From positions 372,001 to 436,000 of the forward strand of contig CAVSHI010000002.1 of NCBI GenBank assembly GCA_963727845.1: a stretch of 64,000 bases of DNA. The letters are read 5' to 3'. The notes beneath the pieces are model-generated. The model was not told the origin of the DNA. It did no database searches and saw nothing but the letters and a program-made list of their open reading frames with translations. This stretch comes from JBEKTW01 sp963727845 (GTDB taxonomy: Bacteria > Bacteroidota > Ignavibacteria > UBA10030 > SZUA-254). Position 1 is the first letter of the stretch, and each line of letters opens with the position of its first letter. Of this stretch, positions 36,005-46,423 are shown piece after piece. Made by a program: the position numbers and the translations under genes.

Positions 36005-36780
36005 TTATCCTTGAGTTTGAGAACCTCGTCAAGACGTATGAAGGCGGGGTCCGTGCGGTGGACGGCCTCACACTGTCGGTTCCGCGGGGTTCGATCTTTG
36101 GATTCATAGGGTTGAACGGCGCCGGCAAAACGTCGACCATCCGGATTCTCGCAGGACTTACGCAAAAGGACTCCGGCACCATCCGGTTCCTCGGCAAAGA
36201 AATTACCGGGCGTGAATTCGCTTACAAGCAGGAGATAGGGTTCGTGCTCGATGAACCGCTCTACTTCGATTGGATGTCGGCGCGGGAGTACCTCGAGTTT
36301 GTCGGAACGATGTATAACCTTCCTCCTCAGGATGCCGTCCGGAGGGGAGAGGAATTGCTGGAATTCTTCGACCTGCATGAGAAGGAAGACGACCCCATCA
36401 ACACATTGTCGACTGGGATGAAAAAGAAAATCTCACTTGCGGCCGCGATTATCCATAAACCGAAGCTCGTGGTCCTCGACGAGCCTCTGGAGGGAATCGA
36501 TGCGCTCGCCGCGAGCGCCGTGAAAGAATCCCTCGCGTTCATGGCATCGCAGGGAACGAGCATTTTCATCACGTCGCATGTTCTCGATACCGTTGAGCGT
36601 TTCTGCACGGAGGTCGCGATCATCCATCATGGGAAGATTCTCCTCCAGTGTCCGACAACCGACATACGCTCGAAGACGATGGGTCGCATCAGCGATCAAA
36701 CGTACGCTTCGCTCGAAGAGCTGTTCGTCGATCTCGTGTCCGACGACAGGGTGCGTCGAAAACATCCTACGTGGCTGTAG
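35989..36780 (+). CDS. ABC transporter ATP-binding protein
   Basis: A 263-residue nucleotide-binding subunit. Walker A is GLNGAGKTST, the signature is LSTGMKKKISLA, Walker B is KLVVLDEPLEGID, and the H-loop is ITSHVL. The ABC-2/CcmA-like style (LEFENLVKTYEGGVRAVDGL) suggests export of lipid, polysaccharide or peptide. It overlaps the upstream permease-like gene, and its TAG is followed immediately by the ATG of the Yip1-like gene. Confidence 0.92.
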   Translation: MQQDMIILEFENLVKTYEGGVRAVDGLTLSVPRGSIFGFIGLNGAGKTSTIRILAGLTQKDSGTIRFLGKEITGREFAYKQEIGFVLDEPLYFDWMSAREYLEFVGTMYNLPPQDAVRRGEELLEFFDLHEKEDDPINTLSTGMKKKISLAAAIIHKPKLVVLDEPLEGIDALAASAVKESLAFMASQGTSIFITSHVLDTVERFCTEVAIIHHGKILLQCPTTDIRSKTMGRISDQTYASLEELFVDLVSDDRVRRKHPTWL

Positions 36781-37453
36781 ATGTTTCCGCTCGTCTATTT
36801 TTTCCATCGTCCGGCGCATGCCATCGAACAGCTGAAAATTACGTCCGCAGTGGTTGATTGCGTTCCTGGTTCTTGTGGCGCTGAGCGTTCTTCGGCTCGT
36901 GGTCGATTATCCGGCGATTGTCGCGGCAGCGCTTGACCACTTACCACCGTCGGCGACGGCTGCCGACAAGCTGCTTATGAGGGAACATCTCGCCGTCGAC
37001 CTGTACGCGCGCTCTTTTTTTCTTCCAATCAGATTGCTGGCAGGGTGGTCGGTATTTGCCCTCCTCTTGTTTGAATTATCATCGTGGGTCGGTCCGGCAG
37101 AGCCGGTTCGTTTCCGGCAGCTCTTCTCGCTGGAGGTCCATGCCGAATCCGTCCTGCTTCTCGGTGGTTGTCTGGCACTTGTATTCCATCCAGGTTCCGG
37201 GTTACACGGGATGCCTCTGAGTGCGGCGTCGTTTCTGCCACCGCAATCGGATATTGTCATTGCTTCAATTCTCGAGTCCCTCAATCCTTTCACCGCGTGG
37301 TATGTCGCTCTCTTGGGACTGGGTGTGAGGATAATCTGCCGATTCGGCGTACTAAGGGCCACGGCGGTTGCGGTAGCGGCCTGGATCGTGACGCTGATAT
37401 GGAACCTGGCCATAATCAAGTACCTTGCGGAATCATTTCACCTGATGGTTTAA
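36781..37453 (+). CDS. Yip1-like membrane protein, frameshifted near its start
   Basis: From ATG 36781 the protein begins MFPLVYFFHRPAHAIEQLKI, the typical opening of bacterial Yip1-domain proteins. The frame then breaks within 36835-36843 (AAAATTA, one base too many). It resumes in the next frame as RPQWLIAFLVLVALSVLRL and continues through about five helices to 37453. A shorter product from TTG 36854 is possible but would lack the conserved leader. It directly follows the ABC ATPase. Function in bacteria is unknown. The break may be an assembly error. Confidence 0.7.
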
Positions 37454-37491
37454 AGTTTGAATATTCAACAAATAGTCGTACATTTCCCTTA

Positions 37492-37836
37492 ATGGACGAA
37501 CAATACTACCGCAAAACCCCGGTCAAGCGGCACACGCCCGGTTGGTTGAAGGGGATTTTGAAGAGCAAACGTTTCAACCTTACGCTGCTTGTTCTCATTC
37601 CCGTGCTGTCGTTCATGACATTCAGCAACAAGGGAATTCTCCAGCGGGTGAGGCTGGAATCGGAAAAGCGAACGATGCAGGGGAAAATCCTCCAGGCGCA
37701 GCGGGAGCAGAACCAGCTGGTGCAGCAGTCGAAGGCGCTCGACAACGATCCCAAAACCATTGAAAAGGTAGCCCGCGAAAAATACGGTATGATCCGCGAT
37801 GGGGAGACAGTCTATAAAGTGAAGAAGGAAAAGTGA
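37492..37836 (+). CDS. FtsB/DivIC-type septum formation initiator protein
   Basis: A 114-residue bitopic protein. It has a short basic cytoplasmic N-terminus, one membrane helix (FNLTLLVLIPVLSFMTF), a coiled coil (LESEKRTMQGKILQAQREQN) and the DivIC/FtsB hallmark VAREKYGMIRDGE near the C-terminus. Such proteins join FtsL and FtsQ in the divisome. ATG 37492 is chosen because the longer in-frame ORF upstream overlaps the Yip1-like gene and is not protein-like. Confidence 0.87.
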   Translation: MDEQYYRKTPVKRHTPGWLKGILKSKRFNLTLLVLIPVLSFMTFSNKGILQRVRLESEKRTMQGKILQAQREQNQLVQQSKALDNDPKTIEKVAREKYGMIRDGETVYKVKKEK

Positions 37837-37930
37837 AAGACCCGCTTTGGAATGCGGGACGCGCGACGTGAATTGAACGTAATTCAGTTCGCGCTCCCCG
37901 GATCTCAAATGCCTGACTTCTGACCTCTCG

Positions 37931-39271
37931 ATGACCATGGAGCTTTTTGGACAGCACAACAAGGCAAAAGAGCCCGCCGAAGAATCTTCATCCACACCGC
38001 TTGCTGAACGCGTCCGTCCAGGAACGATTGACGAATTCATCGGTCAGGCGCACCTGCTGGGCGAGGGGAAACCGCTACGGATATTAATCGAGGGAGACGA
38101 AGTCCCATCGATGGTGTTCTGGGGCCCGCCGGGCTGCGGGAAAACCACCCTTGCGCGTATCATCGCCCATCACACTAAAGCAGAATTCTTCCAGCTCAAT
38201 GCGGTTTCATCCGGGGTGCAGGATGTACGGAAGGTTCTCGAGCGCGCCGAGACAAACCGCAAGCACCTGGACAAACGAACGATATTGTTTATCGACGAGA
38301 TCCACCGGTTCAACAAGGCCCAGCAAGATGCGTTGCTTCATAGCGTCGAAGACGGCATCATCGCGCTGATCGGCGCGACAACGGAAAACCCGTCCTTCGA
38401 AGTCATTTCACCCTTGCTATCGCGTTGCAGGGTGTACGTCCTGGAGCCGCTGGGGGCCGATGAACTCGACCAGATTCTCGAACATGCGCTCCGGACCGAT
38501 GTCATTTTGAAAGACCGGCACATCCGGATTGACCGGAAAGAACGGGAACTGTTGATGTTGTTCGCGGCCGGCGATGCTCGCGTGATGCTGAACGGTCTGG
38601 AGACGGCCGTCAGATTGATACAACCCGGGAGCGGTGGCGAACGAATTGTCACGACGCTCGCCATCGAGGAGGCATTTCAACGCAAGTATGCGAAATACGA
38701 TAAAGGCGCGGAGGAACATTACAACATCATTTCCGCCTTTATAAAGAGTGTGCGCGGCAGCGACCCCGACGCAGCAGTTTACTGGATGGCCCGTATGCTT
38801 GAAGGGGGAGAAGATCCGAAATTTATCGCGCGACGAATGGTCATCCTTGCCTCTGAAGATATCGGCAATGCCGACCCGTACGCGCTCACGCTGGCGACGA
38901 GTTGTTTTACCGCCGTGGATTATGTCGGGATGCCTGAGGCCCGGCTCGTTCTGGCGCAAACGGCAACGTACCTCGCATCGGCGCCGAAGAGCAACGCTTC
39001 GTACATGGCGATCAAACACGCTACGGATGATGTACACCGGCTGCCGAATGAACCGGTTCCGCTCCACTTGCGAAACGCGCCGACCAAACTCATGGAGGGG
39101 CTCGGGTACGGAAAAGAGTATAACTACAGTCACGATTTTGACGGGCATTTTGTTGAACAACAATACCTCCCCGATAATCTAAAGGGAAAGGTGTACTATC
39201 ACCCCACAACGCTCGGGGCAGAAGAGAAGATTCGTGAGCGGTTACAGCAATGGTGGAAGAAAAAGCGATGA
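37931..39271 (+). CDS. rarA: Replication-associated recombination protein A (MgsA/RarA)
   Basis: A 446-residue AAA+ ATPase acting at stalled replication forks. Walker A is GPPGCGKTTLARII, Walker B is ILFIDEIHRFNKAQQD, and sensor 1 lies in IGATTENPSFEV. The C-terminal MgsA domain shows AVYWMARMLEGGEDPKFIARRM and ASEDIGNADP. All are standard for the family, and length is normal. It stands alone between the division gene and a signalling phosphatase. Confidence 0.95.
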   Translation: MTMELFGQHNKAKEPAEESSSTPLAERVRPGTIDEFIGQAHLLGEGKPLRILIEGDEVPSMVFWGPPGCGKTTLARIIAHHTKAEFFQLNAVSSGVQDVRKVLERAETNRKHLDKRTILFIDEIHRFNKAQQDALLHSVEDGIIALIGATTENPSFEVISPLLSRCRVYVLEPLGADELDQILEHALRTDVILKDRHIRIDRKERELLMLFAAGDARVMLNGLETAVRLIQPGSGGERIVTTLAIEEAFQRKYAKYDKGAEEHYNIISAFIKSVRGSDPDAAVYWMARMLEGGEDPKFIARRMVILASEDIGNADPYALTLATSCFTAVDYVGMPEARLVLAQTATYLASAPKSNASYMAIKHATDDVHRLPNEPVPLHLRNAPTKLMEGLGYGKEYNYSHDFDGHFVEQQYLPDNLKGKVYYHPTTLGAEEKIRERLQQWWKKKR

Positions 39272-39309
39272 CCGGAAGTTTGTATGGACGCTGACATGGA
39301 GAACCGACC

Positions 39310-41016
39310 ATGATACAGAAATCACGTCTCCTGGAACGACTGCGATGTAACATTCTGTTCGAAAACATTAGCGATGAGGATTTTGAAGTCGTTCAGGATA
39401 AACTGATAGAGGGTCGCTACCGGGCGAATGACGTCATCCTTCAGGATGAAGGCGTCGGCGAAAAGCTCTTTCTTCTGGTTGACGGCAGCGTGAAAATCGT
39501 CAAGGAGCTCCTGAATAACGAGGACATGATTCTGGCATTGCTGCATCATGGCGATTGCTTCGGCGAGCTGGAACTCATTGACGGACGCCCCCGGTCATCC
39601 AAGGTTGTCGCCGTGAAGGATTGCATCACGTACGAGCTCAAGAAACCGGATTTTGAACTATTGATTGAGCTCAATCATCCTTTCACGGTGCGGCTGTTGC
39701 AGTTGCTCAGCGTTCGGTTGCGCAGCCTGAATCTCCATTTTGCCCGGGAGCTGCTGAAAACGTCCAAGCATTCCGTCACGGAACTCGGGAAGCTCCATCA
39801 ACTGATCGAGGCGGCAAAAATAGTGAATTCAACCCTCGACCTCGACAGGCTTTTGAGCGTGATCCTGGAGACCGCCTTGCACGTCGTAGAGGCGGACCGC
39901 GGAACATTGTATCTCATCGATACCACGAAACAGGAGCTCTGGTCAAAAGTTCTCAAGGGCGACCAGCTCATTGAAATCCGCCTTCCGCTCGGTCGCGGGA
40001 TTTCGGGATACGTCGCGGCAACAGGAGATACTCTCAATATCGAAGATGCCTACCTCGACCCGCGCTTCGACCGGGATTTCGATGCAAGAACAGGGTACAG
40101 GTCGAAAACGATACTCTGCATGCCCATGAGAAATAAAGAGCAGAAGATCATCGGCGTGTTCCAGCTCCTGAACAAGCTCAACGGAACGTTCACCTCCGAC
40201 GATGAGAATTTCATCGACGCACTTTCGGTTCATGGTTCCATTGCCATTGAAAATGCGCGGCTGTACGAGCAGGAGCGTGAAAAGATCGCGATGGAGAAAG
40301 ATCTCCGGGCGGCCCGTGAAGTGCAAATGAGCCTTCTTCCGCAGAACCCGCCGCATCTTAAAGGATACGACATCGCGGGGAGGAGCACTCCAGCCCGCAT
40401 GGTGGGCGGAGATTATTTCGATTTCATCCCAATTGATAAGAAAGAACTGGTTTTTTGCCTGGGGGACGTCTCGGGCAAAGGACTGCCGGCATCATTGCTC
40501 ATGGCGAAATTGCAGGCAACCCTCCGGGGTCAGATTATCGTGCACGGATCGCCGAAGGTTTGGGTAAGGAATTCAAACAAGTTGTTGCATGAGAGCACGA
40601 CCCCCGAGAAATTCATGACGTTGTTCTTTGGCTATCTCGACGGCAGTCGTAATACTCTCTGCTATTGCAATGCGGGGCACGACCACCCATATTTCCTCGC
40701 CGCGAACGAAGAGCCGCGCCGGCTCAAGGAAGGCGGCATCATTCTGTCAGTCATGGATGATTATCCGTACCAGGAAGAAACACTTCCATTAGACCCAGGA
40801 GACGTGCTCGTTGTCTATTCCGACGGGATCACGGAGGCTTTGAACGACCGAAGGCAGCAGTTTAGCGAGAAGAAATTGTTGAAGGTATTGCAGAAGAATC
40901 GGCAGAAGACTGCGGCTGAGATTATCGACGCTATCTTCGAGGCGGCGCAACGACACATGCTCGCATATCCTCAGTACGACGATATGACCGTGATCGTGAT
41001 CAAGAGAGTGGAATGA
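39310..41016 (+). CDS. cNMP-binding / GAF / PP2C (SpoIIE-type) phosphatase
   Basis: A 568-residue signalling protein. Residues about 15-130 form a cyclic-nucleotide-binding fold (GDCFGELELIDGRPRSSKV is the phosphate-binding cassette). Residues about 165-310 are a GAF domain. Residues 340-568 are a PP2C-type phosphatase (AREVQMSLLPQNPP; GGDYFDFIPI; CLGDVSGKGLPASLLMA; DGITEALND). Related proteins dephosphorylate STAS-type anti-anti-sigma factors. The STAS protein at 12017-12352 is a candidate partner in trans. Confidence 0.93.
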   Translation: MIQKSRLLERLRCNILFENISDEDFEVVQDKLIEGRYRANDVILQDEGVGEKLFLLVDGSVKIVKELLNNEDMILALLHHGDCFGELELIDGRPRSSKVVAVKDCITYELKKPDFELLIELNHPFTVRLLQLLSVRLRSLNLHFARELLKTSKHSVTELGKLHQLIEAAKIVNSTLDLDRLLSVILETALHVVEADRGTLYLIDTTKQELWSKVLKGDQLIEIRLPLGRGISGYVAATGDTLNIEDAYLDPRFDRDFDARTGYRSKTILCMPMRNKEQKIIGVFQLLNKLNGTFTSDDENFIDALSVHGSIAIENARLYEQEREKIAMEKDLRAAREVQMSLLPQNPPHLKGYDIAGRSTPARMVGGDYFDFIPIDKKELVFCLGDVSGKGLPASLLMAKLQATLRGQIIVHGSPKVWVRNSNKLLHESTTPEKFMTLFFGYLDGSRNTLCYCNAGHDHPYFLAANEEPRRLKEGGIILSVMDDYPYQEETLPLDPGDVLVVYSDGITEALNDRRQQFSEKKLLKVLQKNRQKTAAEIIDAIFEAAQRHMLAYPQYDDMTVIVIKRVE

Positions 41017-41044
41017 ACGGTCGGGATGCCATTGGTGTGATATT

Positions 41045-42019
41045 ATGAACGAAGCAGTAACTCAACGGTGCACAATCGGTGTCGACCTTGGCGCAACGAC
41101 GGTCAAATCCGGATTAGTCGATAGCCGCGGGAAAATCCTTCGCCAGATTGTTGCCGAAACACGGGCAAACGATGGCCCTGAAGTTGTTGTCCGCCAGATT
41201 CTCTCGACCATTGATGGTCTGCTCACAGGTGGAAGCCGTTCTGATTTCGGGGGCGTCGGAATTGGTGCTCCCGGTGTTGTCTCTCTCGACGGCAGTACGG
41301 TGGAGTATCCTCCAAATTTTTCAAACTGGACCTCATTCAAATTAGGCTCGGCGGTGAGCGGCGCGTGTCACATGCCGGTCCGGGTCGAAAATGACGCGAA
41401 TGTTGCCGCAATTGCCGAGGCGAAATTCGGGGCCGGCATCGATGAAGAAGATTTCATCTTTGTCATCTGGGGAACCGGCGTCGGGGGTGGAATCATTGTC
41501 AACCGGAAAATCTTTCGAGGTCCGCATGGAGGCGCCGGCGAAATCGGACATATGTCGATCGATCACAACGGTCCACGATGCAACTGCGGTAATCGCGGAT
41601 GCATCGAATGTTACATCGGTCAACGATATCTTTCGCAGCGGACAAAGGAGATTCTGGAGCGCTCGCATCAAGGCGGCAAGGGGTCTATCATCGAACGATT
41701 GGTTGATGGTAATCTCGATGCCATCGAGCCCAAAATCATATCGATGGCCGCCCAACAAGGCGACCAGATTGCGCGGGCTATCCTTGAAGAAGCCGGCCAG
41801 TTCCTCGGCTACGCTCTCGCGGCTGTCATTAATCTTCTTGACATCCGCGTGGCCGTCATCGGAGGAGGATTATCGGCCTCGCCCGATTTCGTCTTCGACG
41901 CCATCCAATCCGGAGCCCGTTCGCGTGCACTGAAACCACACCAACAGCATATTCGCATACTTCGCGCGAAATTAGGCAATGCGGCCGGGATTATTGGCGC
42001 CGCAAGTTTAGTGATGTGA
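41045..42019 (+). CDS. ROK-family sugar kinase (glucokinase-like)
   Basis: A 324-residue cytosolic kinase. The ATP-binding start is IGVDLGATTVKSGLVD. GVGIGAPGVVSLDG and VENDANVAAIAEAKFG contain the catalytic Asp region. EIGHMSIDHNGPRCNCGNRGCIECY carries the ROK zinc-binding His/Cys set. Glucose is the usual substrate of this subgroup, but other hexoses or hexosamines are possible. Confidence 0.92.
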   Translation: MNEAVTQRCTIGVDLGATTVKSGLVDSRGKILRQIVAETRANDGPEVVVRQILSTIDGLLTGGSRSDFGGVGIGAPGVVSLDGSTVEYPPNFSNWTSFKLGSAVSGACHMPVRVENDANVAAIAEAKFGAGIDEEDFIFVIWGTGVGGGIIVNRKIFRGPHGGAGEIGHMSIDHNGPRCNCGNRGCIECYIGQRYLSQRTKEILERSHQGGKGSIIERLVDGNLDAIEPKIISMAAQQGDQIARAILEEAGQFLGYALAAVINLLDIRVAVIGGGLSASPDFVFDAIQSGARSRALKPHQQHIRILRAKLGNAAGIIGAASLVM

Positions 42020-42032
42020 GAGGTATCTCCAC

Positions 42033-44592
42033 GTGCGCATCCGGCTGATTATCTGTTTCAGCGTTCTCTTCCTCTCAATATCCCAAGCCCAAACTTCTTC
42101 GCGAGACTCCCTTACGAGCCGGTCGGACACGCTCCGTCGCCGATACTGCAAAGACTCCGAAAGACACGTCGGCCTCCGGCGGCGTGGACACCGTGGTTGT
42201 TTACTCCTGCGCCGATTCCATCGTCTACGAAATTTCAACGAAGACGATGAGCATGTACGCTAACAGCGACGTAAAATACCGCCAAATGCAGCTGAAAGCC
42301 GAGCGGATTGACGTCGATTGGACTACTTCGAGACTCAACTCGTTTGGCATTCCCGACACATCCCGTGCGCCGAGGCACGGGTCGTCCGATTCGACCCGCA
42401 CGTCCGATACCACCACGGTGCACAAGAAAAAGTTCAAAGGGCTGCCCATCATGAAGGATGGGAGTGAAGAATATCATGGATTCCGGCTGGGCTACAATTT
42501 CAAAACGAAGCGCGGGATCATCGACGTCGGCGAAACCGAAATCGAGAAGGGATACTACCACGGGGAAGAAATCAAGAAGGTCGACAAAAACATCCTCTTT
42601 GTCTCCGATGGACGCTACACAACGTGCGACGCCGATGATCCGCATTTCTATTTTTACAGTCCTGAGATGAAAGTGACGTTCCAGGATCTGGTGATTGCGG
42701 AGCCCGTATATCTGTACATTGCCGATGTACCCGTTTTTGCGCTGCCTTTCGCGGTATTCCCCAACAAAGCGGGCAGGCGATCCGGGATTATTGCCCCCGC
42801 GTACGGCGACGACCCTTCGCGCGGGAAGTATCTCCGTCACCTTGGATACTATCTGGCCCTCAGCGATTATATGGATTGGGACTTCCGGAGCGATTTGTAC
42901 ACGAAAGGAGGATACTCGGTTTATTCGGATTACCGGTATGGTCTGCGGTACTTCTTCAATGGATCCATTTCCGGGGAATACAAAGATCTGCATACGGGCG
43001 AGTCATCCGACCCGACCCGGACGGAATCGCAATCGTACCGCCTGAATATGACGCATAATCAGGACATCGACCCGACGACGCGGTTGAATGTTAATTTTAC
43101 GTTTGCCAGCAACAATTCGTATATCAACACGATCGACCTCCAGCAGGCGCTTGATCAATCCCTCATATCCAATGCGACACTCTCGAAGTCGTGGGAGGGG
43201 ACTCCGAACAGCATGTCGGTCAATATCTCGCGCAGTCAAAATCTCGTCGATGGAAGCATCAGTGAAGTCCTGCCGTCCCTGAATTTCAATCACAGCCAGA
43301 GCTATCCTTTCCGGCGGAGCAATTCGTCGTCCGGGGAAACCTCAAACCTCGCGTGGTACGAATTGATCGGGGTCGGTTACAATATCAATGCCTCGGATAA
43401 CCTCGCGAAGATCGACCACAAAATAGGCGGCATCAAGATCGATACGACAATCCAAACGGTTGACGCATTTGAGCATGACCGATCACAATCCGTCAGTCAG
43501 AATCTTTCCGTGAGCATCGCTCCGAAGGTCGGATATTTCACGATTGCGCCATCCCTGAGCTACAGTGACCAGCGTTCGTTCGCTCGGAATACGCTTCCCT
43601 ACCAATACTACGACAGCACACACGTCGCCGACACGACGGAGGTTACCGCGACGCGGGCGGGCTACCTGTCATCCGGCGTTTCGGCAAGCACGAGGTTCTA
43701 CGGTATTGTCCAGCCCAACATGCTCGGCGTCGCGGCGATCCGTCACACCGTCACGCCGAATCTGTCATTCGTGTACCAGAAACAGATAATCGGCGAAAAC
43801 TTTTCACCGCCAGAGATGACCGCGAACATGAGTGTGGGAAACGTCTTTGAAATGAAGATGAGTTCTGCCGATTCGGCCAAGGAAGCGAAGAGGATTCAGC
43901 TGCTGAACCTCGGTTTGGGACTTTCGTACAACTTCATGGCCGATAGCATCAAGTTTTCGGAGGTTGGTGCAAATTTCCGGACCGGCATCGGCAGTCTGTT
44001 GGACGTCGGCGGCGGGGCAAGCTTCAATCTGTATCAGCGTGTGGAAACCGCTCCGGGTGAGTATGCCGACATCAACAAATTTCTCTTTAGCGAAGAGCAT
44101 CGTCTCGCGCGGTTGACAAACTTCAATGTGAGCCTTTCCACCGCGTGGTCGGGAGAGAAAAGCAAATCGAACAAACATCAATCGCTGGTCGACACTTCGG
44201 CGGGGAATTCTTCAAAGAGCGGGACGTACGGTCTGTATCAGGAAGAGGTGCCGGATTTCAGCATCCCGTGGAAACTCTCGCTGTCGTGGGATTTTGGCCA
44301 GACCATGGTGCTGCCGACTCCCACGCACTCATCCAACCTGCACGGGCATCTGGAATTCAATCTGACCGAGAACTGGAAATTTAACCTGGATGGCGCCTAC
44401 GACGTGCTCAACAGACAGCTCCTCACTCCGGATATAAAGATCTCAAGGGATTTGCATTGCTGGCTCATGAACTTTGAATGGGTGCCGATCGGCACGTATC
44501 GCCATTTCCAGCTCGAGATCAAAGTGTCGGCGCCGCAGTTGCAGGATTTAAAAGTGACGAAGTCGGGAAGCGGCGACCGGGGAATTTACTAG
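42033..44592 (+). CDS. lptD: LptD-like outer-membrane LPS assembly protein, leader in another frame
   Basis: A large beta-barrel protein. The main frame (42184-44592, 802 aa) starts with an OstA-like N-terminal region (YEISTKTMSMYANSDVKYR; LKAERIDVDW; FKTKRGIIDVGETEIEKGYY) and continues into a barrel with alternating aromatic strands. The signal peptide (IRLIICFSVLFLSISQAQ, start GTG 42033) lies in a different frame. Frames join sensibly near 42130-42145 (leader up to RSDT, then ADTAKTPKDTSASGG). Without the leader the protein could not be exported, so this is a frameshift or a base error. LptD inserts LPS into the outer leaflet. Confidence 0.75.
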
Positions 44593-45154
44593 AAAGCAAC
44601 TTCCCCAAAGGGGTGGGTTGCTATGGCACTTCGATTTGTGAGCCGCACCCCGAGAACTGCTTTTCATTTATAGCAGTCACACACCCCTAAATCCCCTCTC
44701 AAGAGGGGACTTACTGGTTCTGACAACGAATTCCCCTCCTCTGGAGGGGACAAAGGGGTGGGTGCATTATCTCAATGGCAAACTGGAGGCGATATACATG
44801 GAGATCACAATCAGGGAGACAGACCGAGACGGATCCGACGGCGGCACAGGGGCGGCTGGTTCATGCAATGGATTGCAAACGAGAATCAGAAGATTGGGCC
44901 GAGGCGAATCAGAAGCACCTACGCCGAGACAACCTCCCCTTTTATCCTCTCCTCACTATACAAAGGGGACACAGGCGTGGTTTGATACGAGCCATGATCA
45001 CGCAGTTGATTCTGAGTACGAGCTCGAGCATGAATGGTTGGGAGCACACCTGTCCGCCGAAGCGACTTGTCTGCCAAAGCGACTCGTCCGCCAAAGCGTA
45101 GCGCAGGCAGGAGCGTAGGCGGAGACTCCCTCCCGGATTACGGACGAAGGATCG
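44593..45154. other. Intergenic region with small inverted repeats, no gene
   Basis: A 562-bp gap between the convergent lptD and clpX genes. I see two C/G-rich hairpins (CCCCTCTCAAGAGGGG; CCCCTCCTCTGGAGGGG), the word AAAGGGGTGGGT twice, and three 17-bp tandem units near its end. Plus-strand ORFs of 75-118 codons overlap each other in several frames and show no protein-like character, so I leave them out. Confidence 0.6.
45051..45101. repeat. Three 17-bp tandem repeats
   Basis: Units are TGTCCGCCGAAGCGACT, TGTCTGCCAAAGCGACT and CGTCCGCCAAAGCGTAG. They lie about 50 bp before the clpX stop. No function is evident. Confidence 0.7.
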
Positions 45155-46420
45155 TCACCCCGTTGCTCTCCGCTGCTCTTTGTAAATGTAGGCCGGTTCT
45201 TTCTTTTTCAGAATCACGTCTCTGGTGATGACGCACTTTGTCACATTCTGGCGTGTCGGCAGATGATACATGATGTCGAGCATTGTCTCTTCCATGATCG
45301 AGCGAAGCGCCCGGGCGCCGGTCCCTTTTTCAATGGCTTTTGCCACCACGGTTTTCAACGCCTCTTCTTCGAATTCCAGCTCAACATTCTCCATCCGGAA
45401 GAGCTTCCGGTACTGCTTCACAATTGCATTTCTCGGCTCCGTGAGAATATTGAGCAGAGCCTGGTGGTTGAGCGAATGGAGTGTGGTGACGACCGGCAAG
45501 CGGCCGACGAATTCGGGGATCAGGCCGAATTTCAGGAGGTCGTCCGGTTCGATCAGCGGCAGGTACTCGTCGACGGAATGGTCTTTCTTGCTCCTGATAT
45601 TTGAGCCGAATCCGATGGGGTTCTGGCTAACGCGACGTGCGATAATCTTCTCGACACCTTCGAACACACCGCCGCAGATGAACAGTATGTTCTTTGTATT
45701 GATGTTGATGAGGCTCTGCTCGGGATGTTTCCGCCCGCCTTTTGGAGGAACGCCGGCAACCGTTCCCTCCAGAATTTTCAGCAGCGCTTGCTGAACACCT
45801 TCGCCCGAAACGTCGCGGGTGATGGATGCGCTTTCGCTCTTCCGGGCAATCTTGTCTATTTCGTCGATGTACACGATACCCCGTTCAGCCTTCTCGACAT
45901 TGTAGTCGGCGTTTTGCAGGAGGTGAACCAGCACGGTCTCCACATCGTCGCCCACGTATCCGGCCTCCGTCAGAGTTGTTGCGTCGGCGATCGCGAACGG
46001 AACGTCGAGGATTCTGGCAAGCGTTTGGGCAAGGAGTGTCTTTCCCGTTCCCGTCGGACCGATGAGCAGAATATTGCTCTTCTCAAGCTCGACGTTCTCA
46101 GGGCTCTGGAAATCATCTTTCGTGTCGATGCGCTTGTAATGATTGTACACGGCAACGGCGAGAGTCTTTTTGGGTCGTTCCTGTCCGATAACGTAATTGT
46201 CCAGCGCCTTCTTTATATCCTGGGGTGTCAGGGAGGTGCCGGCCGCCGTCCGTTGAGCAGTTAGAGCGGCTTTGTTGGTCCGAAGGATTTCGACGGAACT
46301 TGCTACGCAACCGTCGCAAATGTACGCCCCCGGCCCGGCAATGATGCTGTGGACCTCCTCAGCGGCTCGTCCGCAGAAGGAGCATCTAATCGGTTCCTCG
46401 CGCTTGGTTTTTTGTGCCAT
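45155..46420 (-). CDS. clpX: ATP-dependent Clp protease ATP-binding subunit ClpX
   Basis: A 421-residue AAA+ unfoldase that feeds ClpP. The N-terminal zinc-binding domain shows CSFCGRAAEEV and YICDGC. Walker A is LLIGPTGTGKTLLAQTLA, Walker B is IVYIDEIDKIARK. The pore loop follows TLTEAGYVGDDVE, and the ClpP-docking tripeptide region is near RSKKDHSVDEYL. EKGTGARALRSIMEE marks sensor 2. Gene order tig-clpP-clpX and a 3-bp gap to clpP indicate a single operon. Confidence 0.97.
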   Translation of the reverse strand: MAQKTKREEPIRCSFCGRAAEEVHSIIAGPGAYICDGCVASSVEILRTNKAALTAQRTAAGTSLTPQDIKKALDNYVIGQERPKKTLAVAVYNHYKRIDTKDDFQSPENVELEKSNILLIGPTGTGKTLLAQTLARILDVPFAIADATTLTEAGYVGDDVETVLVHLLQNADYNVEKAERGIVYIDEIDKIARKSESASITRDVSGEGVQQALLKILEGTVAGVPPKGGRKHPEQSLININTKNILFICGGVFEGVEKIIARRVSQNPIGFGSNIRSKKDHSVDEYLPLIEPDDLLKFGLIPEFVGRLPVVTTLHSLNHQALLNILTEPRNAIVKQYRKLFRMENVELEFEEEALKTVVAKAIEKGTGARALRSIMEETMLDIMYHLPTRQNVTKCVITRDVILKKKEPAYIYKEQRRATG

Positions 46421-46423
46421 GTT

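Noticed and set aside
37084..37491. A longer start for the FtsB/DivIC protein
   Set aside because: The upstream part overlaps the Yip1-like gene in another frame and is Arg/Gly-rich shadow sequence.
44758..45118. Overlapping plus-strand frames after lptD as a small gene
   Set aside because: Three frames are open over the same bases, none with a ribosome-binding site, domain or typical composition; the region is repeat-rich.
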